A stretch of DNA of 64,000 nt from Pseudidiomarina gelatinasegens (GTDB taxonomy: Bacteria > Pseudomonadota > Gammaproteobacteria > Enterobacterales > Alteromonadaceae): the NCBI RefSeq assembly GCF_004025325.1, contig NZ_RSFE01000001.1, positions 124,001 through 188,000 on the forward strand. Direction: 5' to 3'. The position numbers were made by a program, and so were the translations under genes. This document shows, in pieces, positions 1 to 8,828 of the stretch; position 1 is the stretch's first letter, and the number at the start of each line of letters is the position of its first letter. The notes below the pieces were generated by a model. The model was not told the origin of the DNA, did not search any database, and saw nothing but the letters and a program-made list of their open reading frames with translations.

Positions 1-345
1 CATTTCTACGTTGTACTTTTCAAGTACGCCATGCTTATCCAGCTCAAGAGCACAGTTAAGAGCAGTTTGCCCACCCATAGTCGGCAATACTGCGTCGGGG
101 CGCTCAACTTCAATAATTTTAGCGACGACTTCCCAATGAATTGGCTCAATGTAGGTCACATCGGCCATTTCCGGGTCAGTCATGATGGTTGCCGGGTTTG
201 AATTCACCAAAATGACCCGGTAACCCTCTTCGCGCAGCGCTTTACATGCTTGTGCGCCAGAGTAGTCGAATTCACAGGCCTGGCCGATAACAATCGGGCC
301 AGCGCCAATAATCAGAATGCTTTTGATATCGGTACGTTTTGGCAT
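1..345 (-). CDS. carB: Carbamoyl-phosphate synthase large subunit, N-terminal part (cut by window edge)
   Basis: Large subunit of carbamoyl-phosphate synthase, which uses ammonia delivered by CarA to make carbamoyl phosphate for arginine and pyrimidine synthesis. Only the first 115 codons lie in the window; the gene continues past base 1. The protein begins [20 protein letters not shown], the typical CarB start, and continues with [20 protein letters not shown], part of the first ATP-grasp/pre-ATP-grasp unit. The ATG at 345 lies 2 bases after the carA stop, so carA and carB are one operon and probably translationally coupled. Confidence 0.97.
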   Translation of the reverse strand, partial: MPKRTDIKSILIIGAGPIVIGQACEFDYSGAQACKALREEGYRVILVNSNPATIMTDPEMADVTYIEPIHWEVVAKIIEVERPDAVLPTMGGQTALNCALELDKHGVLEKYNVEM

Positions 346-347
346 AG

Positions 348-1499
348 TTACTGGCTCATCAATTCAATAAAGTGGTCAAATAACGGTGCGGCATCGTTCG
401 GCCCCGGACTCGCTTCCGGATGGCCTTGAAAACTAAATGCTTTCACATCAGTGCGTTCAATACCTTGCAGCGTACCGTCAAAGAGAGACTTATGCGTCGC
501 TTTAATGTTTTCCGGTAAACTTGCTTCATCAACGGCAAAGCCATGGTTTTGGCTGGTAATCATGACGCGTCGCGTGGCTAAGTCTTGCACCGGGTGGTTA
601 GCACCATGGTGGCCAAGCTTCATCTTTATGGTTTTTGCGCCACTGGCTAACGCCAACAGTTGATGACCAAGGCAAATACCAAATATTGGCATTTTCGCCT
701 CAATCAATTCTTGAATTGCAGTTATTGCGTAGTCACATGGCTCTGGGTCACCGGGGCCATTCGATAAGAACACACCATCTGGTTTCATCGCCAGCACGTC
801 TTTGGCTGACGTTTGCGCCGGAACCAATGTCACCTTACAACCACGGTCCGCAAGCATTCTCAGAATGTTGCGTTTACACCCGTAATCATAAGCAACAACA
901 TGGAACTTCGCGTCACTTAATTCGTTAAAGCCCTGCCCGAGCTTCCAGCTTTTACTGGTCCACTCAACAGGTGTGCGGATGCTTACCTCTTTGGCTAAAT
1001 CCAAGCCTTTCAAACCCGGAAATTGCTGTGCCAGCTCAAGCGCTTTGTCCGCATCAATTTCACCCGCGATATTGCCTGCAATAATGCAGCCATTCTGCGC
1101 ACCTTTTTCGCGCAAAATGCGGGTTAATTTACGGGTATCGATATCCGCTATACCAACCACATTGCGTTGACGTAAGTAATCCCCTAGCGACTGCTCGCCG
1201 CGGAAGTTACTTGCCTTTAACGACAGGTCACGAATAATCAGGCCTTTCGCCCAAACACGATTCGATTCTTCATCTTCGTGATTGGTGCCGTAATTGCCGA
1301 TGTGGGGATAAGTAAGAGTGACGATCTGTTCTGCGTAGGAGGGGTCGGTGAGAATTTCTTGGTAACCGGTCATGGCGGTGTTAAAGACAACTTCACCAAC
1401 TGCGGTACCGCCGGCGCCAATCGCCGTGCCGTGAAAAACAGTCCCATCGGCAAGTACCAAAATGGCTTTACTTGCTGAGTGGCTCGCTAGAATACTCAA
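348..1499 (-). CDS. carA: Carbamoyl-phosphate synthase small subunit (glutaminase), TTG start
   Basis: Small subunit of carbamoyl-phosphate synthase: it hydrolyses glutamine and channels ammonia to CarB. The C-terminal half is a class I glutamine amidotransferase with the nucleophile motif GICLGHQ and the His/Glu pair in GHPEASPG. The open frame extends upstream to 1586, but I place the start at a TTG at 1499. A strong GGAGGT lies 5-6 bases before it, and the product ([20 protein letters not shown], 383 aa) then matches the usual CarA length. The upstream 29 codons look like leader DNA and contain a palindrome. First gene of carAB. Confidence 0.95.
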   Translation of the reverse strand: MSILASHSASKAILVLADGTVFHGTAIGAGGTAVGEVVFNTAMTGYQEILTDPSYAEQIVTLTYPHIGNYGTNHEDEESNRVWAKGLIIRDLSLKASNFRGEQSLGDYLRQRNVVGIADIDTRKLTRILREKGAQNGCIIAGNIAGEIDADKALELAQQFPGLKGLDLAKEVSIRTPVEWTSKSWKLGQGFNELSDAKFHVVAYDYGCKRNILRMLADRGCKVTLVPAQTSAKDVLAMKPDGVFLSNGPGDPEPCDYAITAIQELIEAKMPIFGICLGHQLLALASGAKTIKMKLGHHGANHPVQDLATRRVMITSQNHGFAVDEASLPENIKATHKSLFDGTLQGIERTDVKAFSFQGHPEASPGPNDAAPLFDHFIELMSQ

Positions 1500-1575
1500 G
1501 GTTAACCTCCGTACATAAAAAAACGGGTGAATCAAATAATGACTTCCCCGTTGATTACCTTGCACCAGCGTCGGA

Positions 1576-1592
1576 TATTCATTCAATGAATA
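1576..1592. promoter_or_regulatory. Palindrome in the carA leader, possible ArgR operator
   Basis: The 17-base sequence TATTCATTCAATGAATA is a perfect 8+1+8 palindrome lying between the carA promoter and start codon. ArgR boxes are built from TGAAT/ATTCA half-sites and carAB is arginine-regulated in relatives. The half-site order and spacing here do not match the standard ARG box exactly, so operator function is an inference. Confidence 0.3.
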
Positions 1593-1644
1593 CCAGTGGA
1601 GTGCGCGTTTCAGCTTGCCTGAAAGTTACCGGCAAATTGATCGT

Positions 1645-1673
1645 ATTCTACAGAAAATACGGCCTTGGGTAAA
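1645..1673 (-). promoter_or_regulatory. Putative sigma-70 promoter of carAB
   Basis: Reading the minus strand, TTTACC (-35) and TAGAAT (-10) are separated by exactly 17 bases. The predicted transcript has a leader of roughly 140 bases before the carA TTG start, which contains the palindrome at 1576-1592. Confidence 0.6.
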
Positions 1674-1696
1674 CTGAAAAATCACGCGGCTTTAAG

Positions 1697-2485
1697 CTAA
1701 GCCAATTGTTTCAAAAGTGTATTCAACGCCAACATGTCAGCCATAGCATAACGCCCTTTCGCCTGCTGAGTTAACCACTGAGCGGCTTGCACCGCACCTT
1801 GTGCAAAAATAGTGCGATTACCCACTTTGTGCATCAACTCAATACGTTCACCCGGCTGCGCAAATAATACACTGTGCTCGCCAATGATGTCGCCGGCACG
1901 AATTACCGAAAAACCGATACTACCTGCTTCACGAACGCCGTCACCACGAATTCCTGCGGACACATTATCCAACAACTGACCACGGCCTGCGGCTGCACTT
2001 TCACCAAGAACTAGTGCGGTTCCTGACGGCGCGTCGCGTTTGGCGCTATGGTGCGCTTCAATAATTTCAATATCGCAGTTCGGTAGTGCCGCGCTAGTTA
2101 GTTTCACCAGCTGTTGCAACAAGGTGATGCCAACGCTGGTATTCGCGGCATATAAAACAGGTATCTGCTGCGCCGCAGCATCAATAGCTTGGTGTTGCTG
2201 CGCGTTTAGTCCGGTGGTGCAAATAACGATTGGCAGCTTTAACCGCTGTGCATGCTGCAAATTATCTGTCAGTGCCTGCGGTAGCGAAAAGTCAATCAGC
2301 ACATCAGCTTGATGGGGCGCAAGCTCACTGAGTGTTTGATAACGCAGTGACGCGAATACTGGTTGCCCACGGTGTTCGGACTGATCACTAACTATTGCAG
2401 CAGTAACATTCAATCCTGCCTGCTTAGCAGCTGCAATAACGGCCTGTCCCATACGCCCGCTGGCCCCGAGAATTCCTACGTTCAT
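1697..2485 (-). CDS. dapB: 4-hydroxy-tetrahydrodipicolinate reductase
   Basis: Reduces 4-hydroxy-tetrahydrodipicolinate with NAD(P)H in the lysine/diaminopimelate pathway; cytosolic. The 262-aa protein starts with the nucleotide-binding loop GILGASGRMGQ and carries the family signature EAHHSAKRDAPSGTA around residues 150-165, containing the catalytic His and Lys. Length is close to the family norm of about 270. The ATG is preceded by GAGG at proper spacing. Directly upstream of that site are four copies of a heptamer repeat (2504-2531). carA follows with its own promoter. Confidence 0.96.
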   Translation of the reverse strand: MNVGILGASGRMGQAVIAAAKQAGLNVTAAIVSDQSEHRGQPVFASLRYQTLSELAPHQADVLIDFSLPQALTDNLQHAQRLKLPIVICTTGLNAQQHQAIDAAAQQIPVLYAANTSVGITLLQQLVKLTSAALPNCDIEIIEAHHSAKRDAPSGTALVLGESAAAGRGQLLDNVSAGIRGDGVREAGSIGFSVIRAGDIIGEHSVLFAQPGERIELMHKVGNRTIFAQGAVQAAQWLTQQAKGRYAMADMLALNTLLKQLA

Positions 2486-2503
2486 AAAACCTCGTCGTTA
2501 TTA

Positions 2504-2531
2504 GTTAATCGTTAATCGTTAATCGTTAATC
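2504..2531. repeat. Tandem heptamer repeat, four copies of GTTAATC
   Basis: Four perfect head-to-tail copies of GTTAATC (ATTAACG on the coding strand), plus partial copies on both sides, lie immediately upstream of the dapB ribosome binding site. The flank TAACTAATAACGA also occurs before the neighbouring symporter gene. A short hairpin (AGTGAG/CTCACT, 2535-2557) adjoins the array. Confidence 0.9.
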
Positions 2532-2562
2532 GTTAGTGAGAGTTTAGCGAAGCTCACTGGGA

Positions 2563-3774
2563 TTAGCTATAACCCTTTAACGACTCACGCTCCTTCCCCA
2601 ACACCACTGACACAGCCATATCCCCTGTCACATTGGTGGCCGTTCGTGCCATATCAATAATTCGATCGATTGCCGCAATAAACGCTATTCCTTCAAGTGG
2701 CAAGCCAATAGCATTCAAGGTTACCGTCAACATAACCATTGCTGTGCCCGGCACGCCTGCGGTGCCCACAGATGCTAAGGTTGCAGTTAGCGTAATAAGC
2801 AAGTAATCGGCCCAATCAAGAGGAATCCCATAGATTTGAGCAATAAAAATAGCCGCAATTGCAGGATAAATACCGCCACAACCGTCCATGTTGATCGTAG
2901 CGCCTAGCGGGAGTACAAAACTCGCATACTCCTTTTTAACACCAAGTTTTTCTGTTATCGCCTGATGCGCTGCCGGAATTGTGCCGAAGCTGCTGCAGGT
3001 TGTGAACGCTACCAGTTGGGCTGAGAATATCGATTTGAAGAAAAACCAGGGCGACATGCCCGCCAAGCGCACCATCGTGCCGTACACAAACACAATATGA
3101 AGTAAGCAGGCTAAATAGATTGCACCAATAAACGCAGCCAGCGGTGTCAAGCTCGACAAACCATAATGCCCAACCACCCAGGCCATCAAACCTAAAACAC
3201 CAAATGGCGTTAGCTCCAATACCATTTTGGTAATTCGATACATGACTTGCGCGCCAGCTTTTATCGCATCACCCAGCGGCTTCGCCACATCACCTAGCTG
3301 ATTGATCGCAACGCCAACTAGCGCGGCAAACACCACGATTTGTATAACATTGCCCTCGGCTAGCGCAGCGAAAGGATTGGTTGGCACGAAGCTCAGCAAT
3401 ACCTCAATTGGCCCCGGAACAACTTTGGGAACATAGCCACTGTCAGCAACAAGATCTGGCGATGGGGTGACATTGAGTAACTGCCCAACTGCAAGCCCTA
3501 TCAAGCTCGCAATTACGGCCGTCAATAAAAACAAACCTATGGTTTTTATACCAATTTTGCCAGCACGTTCGCCCCCGCCCAGTTGCAGGATTGCACTGAC
3601 GATAGCCGTGAAAATTAACGGCGCAACCAACATTTTTAACGCGTTAATAAATAACGTGCCTAAGGGCCGCAATGACTGCGCGATTTCAGGTTGAACGACA
3701 CCAATAATCACACCAACAGCGAAGGCACCGAGCACACGCTGCCAAAATGGAATTGCAAACCAAGCTTTAAACAT
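2563..3774 (-). CDS. Dicarboxylate/amino acid:cation symporter (DAACS family)
   Basis: Inner-membrane secondary transporter importing an acidic amino acid or C4-dicarboxylate with Na+ or H+. The 403-aa protein is highly hydrophobic throughout and has the family landmarks: a Ser/Thr-rich hairpin (TTCSSFGTIPAA, about residues 257-268), the NMDG motif (GATINMDGCGG), the second hairpin GTAGVPG, and the C-terminal substrate motif RTATNVTGD. In the usual NMDGT motif the Thr is replaced by Cys, which may affect the cation site. The substrate cannot be told from sequence; GltP, DctA and TcyP relatives are alternatives. The gene stands alone between two repeat-rich intergenic regions. Confidence 0.88.
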   Translation of the reverse strand: MFKAWFAIPFWQRVLGAFAVGVIIGVVQPEIAQSLRPLGTLFINALKMLVAPLIFTAIVSAILQLGGGERAGKIGIKTIGLFLLTAVIASLIGLAVGQLLNVTPSPDLVADSGYVPKVVPGPIEVLLSFVPTNPFAALAEGNVIQIVVFAALVGVAINQLGDVAKPLGDAIKAGAQVMYRITKMVLELTPFGVLGLMAWVVGHYGLSSLTPLAAFIGAIYLACLLHIVFVYGTMVRLAGMSPWFFFKSIFSAQLVAFTTCSSFGTIPAAHQAITEKLGVKKEYASFVLPLGATINMDGCGGIYPAIAAIFIAQIYGIPLDWADYLLITLTATLASVGTAGVPGTAMVMLTVTLNAIGLPLEGIAFIAAIDRIIDMARTATNVTGDMAVSVVLGKERESLKGYS

Positions 3775-3790
3775 AACACCTCTGTAAGTA

Positions 3791-3894
3791 CGTTATTCGT
3801 TCTTCGTTATTCGTTATTAGTTATTCGTGCGTGCTTCGCACTGTTGGAATAGCGAAGCGGACGAACAGCGCAGCGGACGAATAACGAACAACGC
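3791..3894. repeat. Nested palindromic element with heptamer-like repeats upstream of the symporter
   Basis: The left part repeats CGTTATT-type units. An inner inverted repeat GCTTCGC/GCGAAGC sits at 3832-3838 and 3852-3858. The outer arms CGTTCTTCGTTATTCGT and ACGAATAACGAACAACG are almost perfectly complementary (one mismatch). The whole could fold into a cruciform or long hairpin. No open reading frame or transposase lies inside. The left side shares TAACTAATAACGA with the repeat before dapB. Confidence 0.75.
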
Positions 3895-3942
3895 TTTTGC
3901 TTTGTATTGTACTAACGCAGAGGCTTATGATTTAGTTCAATT

Positions 3943-3959
3943 TGGTCTGACTTATAACC
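3943..3959. promoter_or_regulatory. Weak FadR-like site upstream of the symporter
   Basis: The sequence TTTGGTCTGACTTAT contains the core TGGTCTGAC of the enterobacterial FadR operator, about 170 bases upstream of the symporter start. It is a weaker match than the site at fadI, and a fatty-acid link for this transporter is not established, so it may be fortuitous. Confidence 0.2.
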
Positions 3960-3990
3960 GAGAAGTTTTATTGCCGATCGCACATAAGTA

Positions 3991-4012
3991 ACCCAGCGCG
4001 AAACGCTGGGCT
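3991..4012 (-). terminator. Hairpin downstream of the M48 protease gene
   Basis: CCCAGCG and CGCTGGG pair around a CGAAA loop. On the minus strand it follows the M48 gene by about 25 bases. The T-run after the stem is poor, so termination efficiency is uncertain. Confidence 0.4.
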
Positions 4013-4035
4013 ACAACTGCGGATAAAAAAGTGAG

Positions 4036-4848
4036 TTACATAGAACACAAGGGCTTACGACGATTAGCGCGCGCTTCTTGATAAATGGTTTGTAACTTTG
4101 GTGCGTAGGCCTCTATCGCTTGAATACGCGACTGTGGCGATGGATGCGTGGATAAGAATTCGGGGCCACTGGCACCACCAACTTGCGCCATATTACGCCA
4201 CAAGTCAGCTGCTTGAGCTGGGTTGTAACCCGCCGCAGCCATATAATCCATGCCCAATTGATCCGATTCACTTTCATGAACACGCGAGTACGGCAGCAGC
4301 ACACCGACTTGGGCGCCGATACCTAAAGCAGCCATAACAATCGCTGCCGTATCGTCTTCCAGTTGTGTCGCTGCAATCACTGAGCCGACTTGTAAACCAA
4401 GGCCTACAGCCATTTGATTGGACATCCGCTCGTTACCATGATCAGCAATCACGTGAGCAATCTCATGCCCAATAACAGCGGCAAGTTGGTCACGGTTTTC
4501 CGTAACTTTCAACAAGCCTGTATACACGCCAATGTTTTCTCCCGGAAGAGCAAAAGCGTTCACCTGCTCACTGTCGAAAACCGTGACTTCCCACTGTTTA
4601 TCACGCCACGGGGTAGGTAAGACTGAAATTAAATCATCGGTAATACAGCGCACGTAGGCGTTAGTTGCCGCATCGGTACTAATTTTTTCCTTGGATTTCA
4701 ATTGCGCATAGCTATCGTCGCCAAGTGATGCCAGTTGCCCGCTTGAGTACAGCATTAACTGATTACGCCCAGTCGGCGATTGTGTACAAGCAACTAAGAC
4801 TGCGCTGCAGCCTAATGCGATCAATCCAATTTTAGTCCATTTCAGCAT
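4036..4848 (-). CDS. M48 family zinc metalloprotease lipoprotein (LoiP-like)
   Basis: Predicted periplasm-facing membrane-anchored protease for envelope protein quality control. The N-terminus is a lipoprotein signal peptide ending AVLVAC, with Cys21 as the lipidation site. The zinc motif HEIAH is at about residues 128-132 and a probable third ligand, Glu192, lies in HESESD. At 270 aa it is the size of E. coli LoiP (YggG), to which it is most similar in layout. It lies 24 bases downstream of dnaJ on the same strand, so readthrough from the heat-shock operon is possible and would suit a stress role. Exact substrate unknown. Confidence 0.88.
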   Translation of the reverse strand: MLKWTKIGLIALGCSAVLVACTQSPTGRNQLMLYSSGQLASLGDDSYAQLKSKEKISTDAATNAYVRCITDDLISVLPTPWRDKQWEVTVFDSEQVNAFALPGENIGVYTGLLKVTENRDQLAAVIGHEIAHVIADHGNERMSNQMAVGLGLQVGSVIAATQLEDDTAAIVMAALGIGAQVGVLLPYSRVHESESDQLGMDYMAAAGYNPAQAADLWRNMAQVGGASGPEFLSTHPSPQSRIQAIEAYAPKLQTIYQEARANRRKPLCSM

Positions 4849-4872
4849 AACCCCTCCGTGTACCCGTTTGTC

Positions 4873-6015
4873 TTACGAGCGGAGATCGTCAAAGAACTGG
4901 CGAACTCCGTCAAAAAAACCTTTTTCTTTCGGCCGATACTTACCAGCTTCTTCGCCAGTTCCCATTGACTCTTCCAGCTCGTTGAGCAAATTACGCTGGC
5001 TTTCTGAGAGGTTCACTGGCGTTTCAATCACTACCTTGCAAATCAAATCACCAACCGCGCCTGAACGAACAGACTTCACACCTTTACCGCGCAGGCGGAA
5101 CAACTTGCCAGTTTGGGTTTCGGCTGGCACCTTCAATTTCACTTTACCTTCAAGCGTTGGCACTTCAATTTCACCGCCAAGCGCTGCTCGCGTAAAACTT
5201 AAAGGTACTTCACAGTATAGGTTATTTCCGTCACGCGCGAAGATTGGATGTTCACGCACATGCACTTGCACATACAAATCACCTGATGGCGCGCCCATTT
5301 CACCCGCTTCGCCCTCGCCATTCAAGCGAATACGGTCACCTGTATCGACACCGGCAGGAATCTTCACCGACAAGGTTTTGGTACGCTCTACGCGACCATC
5401 ACCATGACAAGTGCGGCACGGGTCTTTGATAACTTTGCCTCGACCACGGCAATGTGGACAAGGTTGCTGCACCGCAAAGAAACCTTGGCGCATTTGGATT
5501 TGGCCTGAGCCATGACAGTGACCACAGGTTTCTGCCGAGCTGCCAGCTTTTGCCCCACTGCCGTCACAGTCTTCACAGGTGCTCAGCTTAGGAATTTTCA
5601 GTTCAACTTCTTTACCGCGTACTGCATCTTCTAAATTCAGTTCAAGGTTGTAGCGTAAATCCGCACCGCGCTGCGCTTGCGGACGCCCGCGCCGACCGCC
5701 GCCGCCACCAAAAATGTCACCGAACACATCACCAAAAATGTCCGCAAAGTCAGCGGCACCACCGCCTCCACCAAAGCCACCTTGGCCTTGTTCAAACGCA
5801 GCATGCCCATATTGATCATAAGCCGCACGTTTTTGTGGATCCATCAGCACTTCATAAGCGGTTTTGACCTCTTTAAACTTTGTTTCAAGGTCTTTGTCGC
5901 CTTTGGTGCGGTCAGGGTGATACTTCATCGCCATTTTTTTGTAGGCTTTTTTGATGTCGCGTTCGCTAGCATCTTTGCTGACACCCAGCACTTCGTATAA
6001 ATCTGGTTTCGACAT
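4873..6015 (-). CDS. dnaJ: Chaperone DnaJ (Hsp40)
   Basis: Co-chaperone that delivers unfolded proteins to DnaK and stimulates its ATPase. The 380-aa protein has the full class I layout: J domain with HPD (about residues 33-35, YHPDRTKGD), a Gly/Phe-rich linker (about 75-110), four CxxCxGxG zinc repeats (for example [32 protein letters not shown], about 145-205), and the C-terminal substrate-binding domain. It follows dnaK by 108 bases containing a strong RNA hairpin at 6060-6093. Confidence 0.98.
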   Translation of the reverse strand: MSKPDLYEVLGVSKDASERDIKKAYKKMAMKYHPDRTKGDKDLETKFKEVKTAYEVLMDPQKRAAYDQYGHAAFEQGQGGFGGGGGAADFADIFGDVFGDIFGGGGGRRGRPQAQRGADLRYNLELNLEDAVRGKEVELKIPKLSTCEDCDGSGAKAGSSAETCGHCHGSGQIQMRQGFFAVQQPCPHCRGRGKVIKDPCRTCHGDGRVERTKTLSVKIPAGVDTGDRIRLNGEGEAGEMGAPSGDLYVQVHVREHPIFARDGNNLYCEVPLSFTRAALGGEIEVPTLEGKVKLKVPAETQTGKLFRLRGKGVKSVRSGAVGDLICKVVIETPVNLSESQRNLLNELEESMGTGEEAGKYRPKEKGFFDGVRQFFDDLRS

Positions 6016-6059
6016 AATTATGTGATTTCCACGTTCCTTTATATCCTGCCTGATACAAG

Positions 6060-6093
6060 CACACGGAGGCTACCTTGCGGCAACCCCCGTGTG
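6060..6093 (-). other. dnaK-dnaJ intercistronic hairpin with GCAA tetraloop
   Basis: On the transcribed strand, CACACGGGGGTTGCC and GGTAGCCTCCGTGTG pair over 15 positions (12 Watson-Crick, 3 G-U) around GCAA, a GNRA-type tetraloop. No T-run follows, so it is not a classic terminator. It may act in RNA processing or in setting the dnaK to dnaJ expression ratio. Confidence 0.7.
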
Positions 6094-6123
6094 TTGAATT
6101 ACAGACACCCGGTGGGCGTGCCT

Positions 6124-8043
6124 TTACTTTTTGTCGTCTTTGACTTCTTCAAACTCAGCATCGACAACATCATCAGCGTCTTTCTTCGCGCTTTCGCCAG
6201 CGTCACCGCTTTCTTGCTGCGCTTTTGCTTGCGCCGCTTCCATCAGCTTGCCAGAAGCTTCGATAAGCGCTTGCTGCTTCGCTTCGATTTCGGCTTTGTC
6301 GTTGCCCGTGCCCTTAATCGCTGTTTCTAAGTCGCTAAGCGCAGTTTCAATGGCTTCCTTGTCACTAGCTTCAAGGCTATCACCAACTTCTTCAAGTTGC
6401 TTACGGGTACCATGCACAAGCGCATCAGCTTGGTTACGTACCTGCACCATTTCTTCAAACTTGCGGTCTTCTTCAGCGTGCGCTTCGGCGTCACGAACCA
6501 TTTTCTCGACTTCGTCATCGCTTAAACCTGATGACGCTTTAATCGTGATTTTCTGTTCTTTGCCGGTATCCTTGTCTTTTGCAGATACATGCAAGATACC
6601 ATCAGCATCGATATCGAACGTCACTTCAATCTGTGGTGCGCCGCGCTGTGCCGGGCGGATGCCTTCAAGGTTAAATTGCCCCAAAGATTTGTTATCCGCA
6701 GCACGCTTCCGCTCACCTTGAATAACATGCACGGTTACCGCTGACTGATTGTCTTCCGCTGTTGAGAAGGTTTGCGATTGCTTGGTAGGAATCGTGGTGT
6801 TCTTCTCAATCAACTTGGTCATCACGCCGCCCATGGTTTCAATACCCAGCGACAGTGGGCTTACGTCAAGCAATAGCACGTCTTTCACGTCACCTTGCAA
6901 GACACCCGCTTGTACCGCAGCACCTACAGCCACTGCTTCATCAGGGTTCACGTCACGACGTGGCTCCTTACCAAAGAAGTCAGTAACAACTTGCTGTACT
7001 TTCGGCATGCGGGTTTGTCCGCCGACCAAAATAATGTCGTTAATATCACCAACTGACAGGTCTGCATCTTTAAGCGCTTGCTTTAATGGCTCAAGCGTTT
7101 TTGCAATCATGTCTTCAACCAAAGACTCCAGTTTGGCGCGTGTTACTTTAATCGCCAAGTGCTTCGGCCCAGTCGCATCTGCAGTGATATACGGCAGGTT
7201 GACTTCGGTTTGTTGTGCTGATGACAATTCAATCTTAGCTTTTTCAGCGGCTTCTTTCAGACGCTGCATCGCTAAAGGATCTTTACGCAAGTCAATGCCT
7301 TGGTCTTTGTTAAACTGTTCAACCAAATAGTTGATTAAACGGTTGTCGAAGTCTTCACCACCAAGGTGCGTGTCACCATTTGTCGCTAACACTTCAAAGG
7401 TGTGCTCGCCGTCAACTTCATCAATTTCAATAATTGAGATATCGAAGGTACCGCCACCTAAGTCGTATACTGCAATGGTGTTGTCGCCTTTGTTTTTATC
7501 CAGGCCATACGCCAAAGCTGCTGCTGTCGGCTCATTGATAATACGCTTCACATCAAGGCCAGCAATGCGACCTGCATCTTTTGTTGCTTGACGCTGCGCA
7601 TCGTTAAAGTAAGCCGGAACCGTGATAACAGCTTCCGTCACTTTTTCACCCAAATAGTCTTCCGCAGTTTTCTTCATTTTCTTCAGAACTTCTGCAGAGA
7701 TTTGTGGTGGCGCTTTTTTCTCGTCGTTAATTTGTACCCATGCATCGCCATTGTCGGCTTCGACAATTTTAAATGGCATGATGCCGATATCGCGCTGAAC
7801 TTCTTCGTCTTTAAAACGACGACCAATCAGACGCTTTATCGCAAATAAGGTTTTGTTCGCATTGGTTACTGCCTGGCGTTTTGCCGGTGACCCGACTAAC
7901 ACTTCGCCATCGTCAGTGAATGCGACAACCGAAGGCGTTGTACGATCGCCTTCAGCATTTTCAATAACACGTGGTTTTCCACCATCGAGTACTGCAACAC
8001 AAGAGTTTGTAGTACCTAAATCGATTCCAATAATTTTACCCAT
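6124..8043 (-). CDS. dnaK: Chaperone DnaK (Hsp70)
   Basis: ATP-dependent Hsp70 that folds and protects proteins and, in relatives, restrains sigma-32. The 639-aa protein starts [20 protein letters not shown] (ATPase phosphate-1 loop) and contains the Hsp70 signatures [10 protein letters not shown]-type ([12 protein letters not shown]) and [10 protein letters not shown]. The substrate-binding domain follows from about residue 390, with a lid and the acidic tail [17 protein letters not shown] sigma-32 promoter lies 48-73 bases upstream. Read in the order grpE, dnaK, dnaJ on the minus strand. Confidence 0.99.
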   Translation of the reverse strand: MGKIIGIDLGTTNSCVAVLDGGKPRVIENAEGDRTTPSVVAFTDDGEVLVGSPAKRQAVTNANKTLFAIKRLIGRRFKDEEVQRDIGIMPFKIVEADNGDAWVQINDEKKAPPQISAEVLKKMKKTAEDYLGEKVTEAVITVPAYFNDAQRQATKDAGRIAGLDVKRIINEPTAAALAYGLDKNKGDNTIAVYDLGGGTFDISIIEIDEVDGEHTFEVLATNGDTHLGGEDFDNRLINYLVEQFNKDQGIDLRKDPLAMQRLKEAAEKAKIELSSAQQTEVNLPYITADATGPKHLAIKVTRAKLESLVEDMIAKTLEPLKQALKDADLSVGDINDIILVGGQTRMPKVQQVVTDFFGKEPRRDVNPDEAVAVGAAVQAGVLQGDVKDVLLLDVSPLSLGIETMGGVMTKLIEKNTTIPTKQSQTFSTAEDNQSAVTVHVIQGERKRAADNKSLGQFNLEGIRPAQRGAPQIEVTFDIDADGILHVSAKDKDTGKEQKITIKASSGLSDDEVEKMVRDAEAHAEEDRKFEEMVQVRNQADALVHGTRKQLEEVGDSLEASDKEAIETALSDLETAIKGTGNDKAEIEAKQQALIEASGKLMEAAQAKAQQESGDAGESAKKDADDVVDAEFEEVKDDKK

Positions 8044-8090
8044 GATTCATCTCCAACTTCATAATCCAAAATAGGTTTCATAACTCAGAT

Positions 8091-8116
8091 ATGGGGCAGC
8101 TTTTTCGCTTTTCAAC
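8091..8116 (-). promoter_or_regulatory. Sigma-32 heat-shock promoter of dnaK
   Basis: On the minus strand GTTGAA and CCCCAT (followed by AT) are spaced by 14 bases, matching the sigma-32 consensus CTTGAA-N13-15-CCCCAT closely. Confidence 0.88.
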
Positions 8117-8132
8117 ACCCCAAGTAGGGTTA

Positions 8133-8756
8133 TTAAGAATTTTTCACAACCATCACCATGGCTGGACGCAACAACCGCCCACTCAAGGTGTAGCCTTTTT
8201 GCATCACTGCCAAAATCGTATTGTTCTCATGCTCTTCTGACGGCTGCATGGCCATCGCTTGATGCAATTCAGGATTAAATGCATCGCCCACCTGACCAAC
8301 CGCTTCAACACCAAATTTTGTAAGCGTTGATAACAAGTTCTTGTGCGTTAACTCAATGCCTTCTAAAAAGCTTTGGTTAACGTCATCAGCGGCGGCGGCT
8401 ATTTCCAGCGCGCGTTCTAGATTATCTACCGAGTCCAACAGCTCACCGGCAAATTTTTCCAAGGCGAATTTGTGGGCTTTATCCACATCCAAGGCAGCCC
8501 GGCGGCGAACATTTTCCATTTCGGCAACAGCTCGCACTGCACGGTCATTGGCATCTTCTGAACGCTGTTCAGCTTGGCTCAAAGCAAGCTCTAAATCGGC
8601 TAAACGTTGTTGTGTTTCGTCTTGCACGGTATCTTTTGCAGCGTCCTGCTTATTTTCTTGCGCATCGACTTGCTGCTCTTGCGTTTCCGCTTGCGTGTCT
8701 ACCGCTTGCGTTTCCTGTTCAGCTTGAGCTGACGTGCTTGAATCATTTTTGGTCAT
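8133..8756 (-). CDS. grpE: Nucleotide exchange factor GrpE
   Basis: Releases ADP from DnaK to reset the Hsp70 cycle. The 207-aa protein has an acidic, Gln-rich N-terminus, a long coiled coil (about 45-110, including RAVAEMENVRRRAALDVDKA) and the C-terminal beta-domain with NPELHQAMAMQ and GYTLSGRLLRPAMVMV. The frame is open further upstream to a TTG at 8792, but the ATG at 8756 (MTKNDSSTSAQ) gives the expected length and is chosen. Its sigma-32 promoter lies at 8829-8854. nadK diverges on the other strand, as in many gammaproteobacteria. Confidence 0.96.
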   Translation of the reverse strand: MTKNDSSTSAQAEQETQAVDTQAETQEQQVDAQENKQDAAKDTVQDETQQRLADLELALSQAEQRSEDANDRAVRAVAEMENVRRRAALDVDKAHKFALEKFAGELLDSVDNLERALEIAAAADDVNQSFLEGIELTHKNLLSTLTKFGVEAVGQVGDAFNPELHQAMAMQPSEEHENNTILAVMQKGYTLSGRLLRPAMVMVVKNS

Positions 8757-8828
8757 AACTGCGTACTCTTGTTGAAATTCACAAATGAACAATAATTTGT
8801 TGTGATATAACTTACCTTGCAGCCAGTT

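Noticed and set aside
4868-5407. 179-codon open frame on the + strand opposite dnaJ
   Set aside because: Antisense shadow of a certain gene, with no recognisable domain or ribosome-binding site.
6131-7330. Long Ser-rich open frames on the + strand opposite dnaK
   Set aside because: Ser/Ala-rich composition is the usual antisense image of dnaK codon usage; no independent support.
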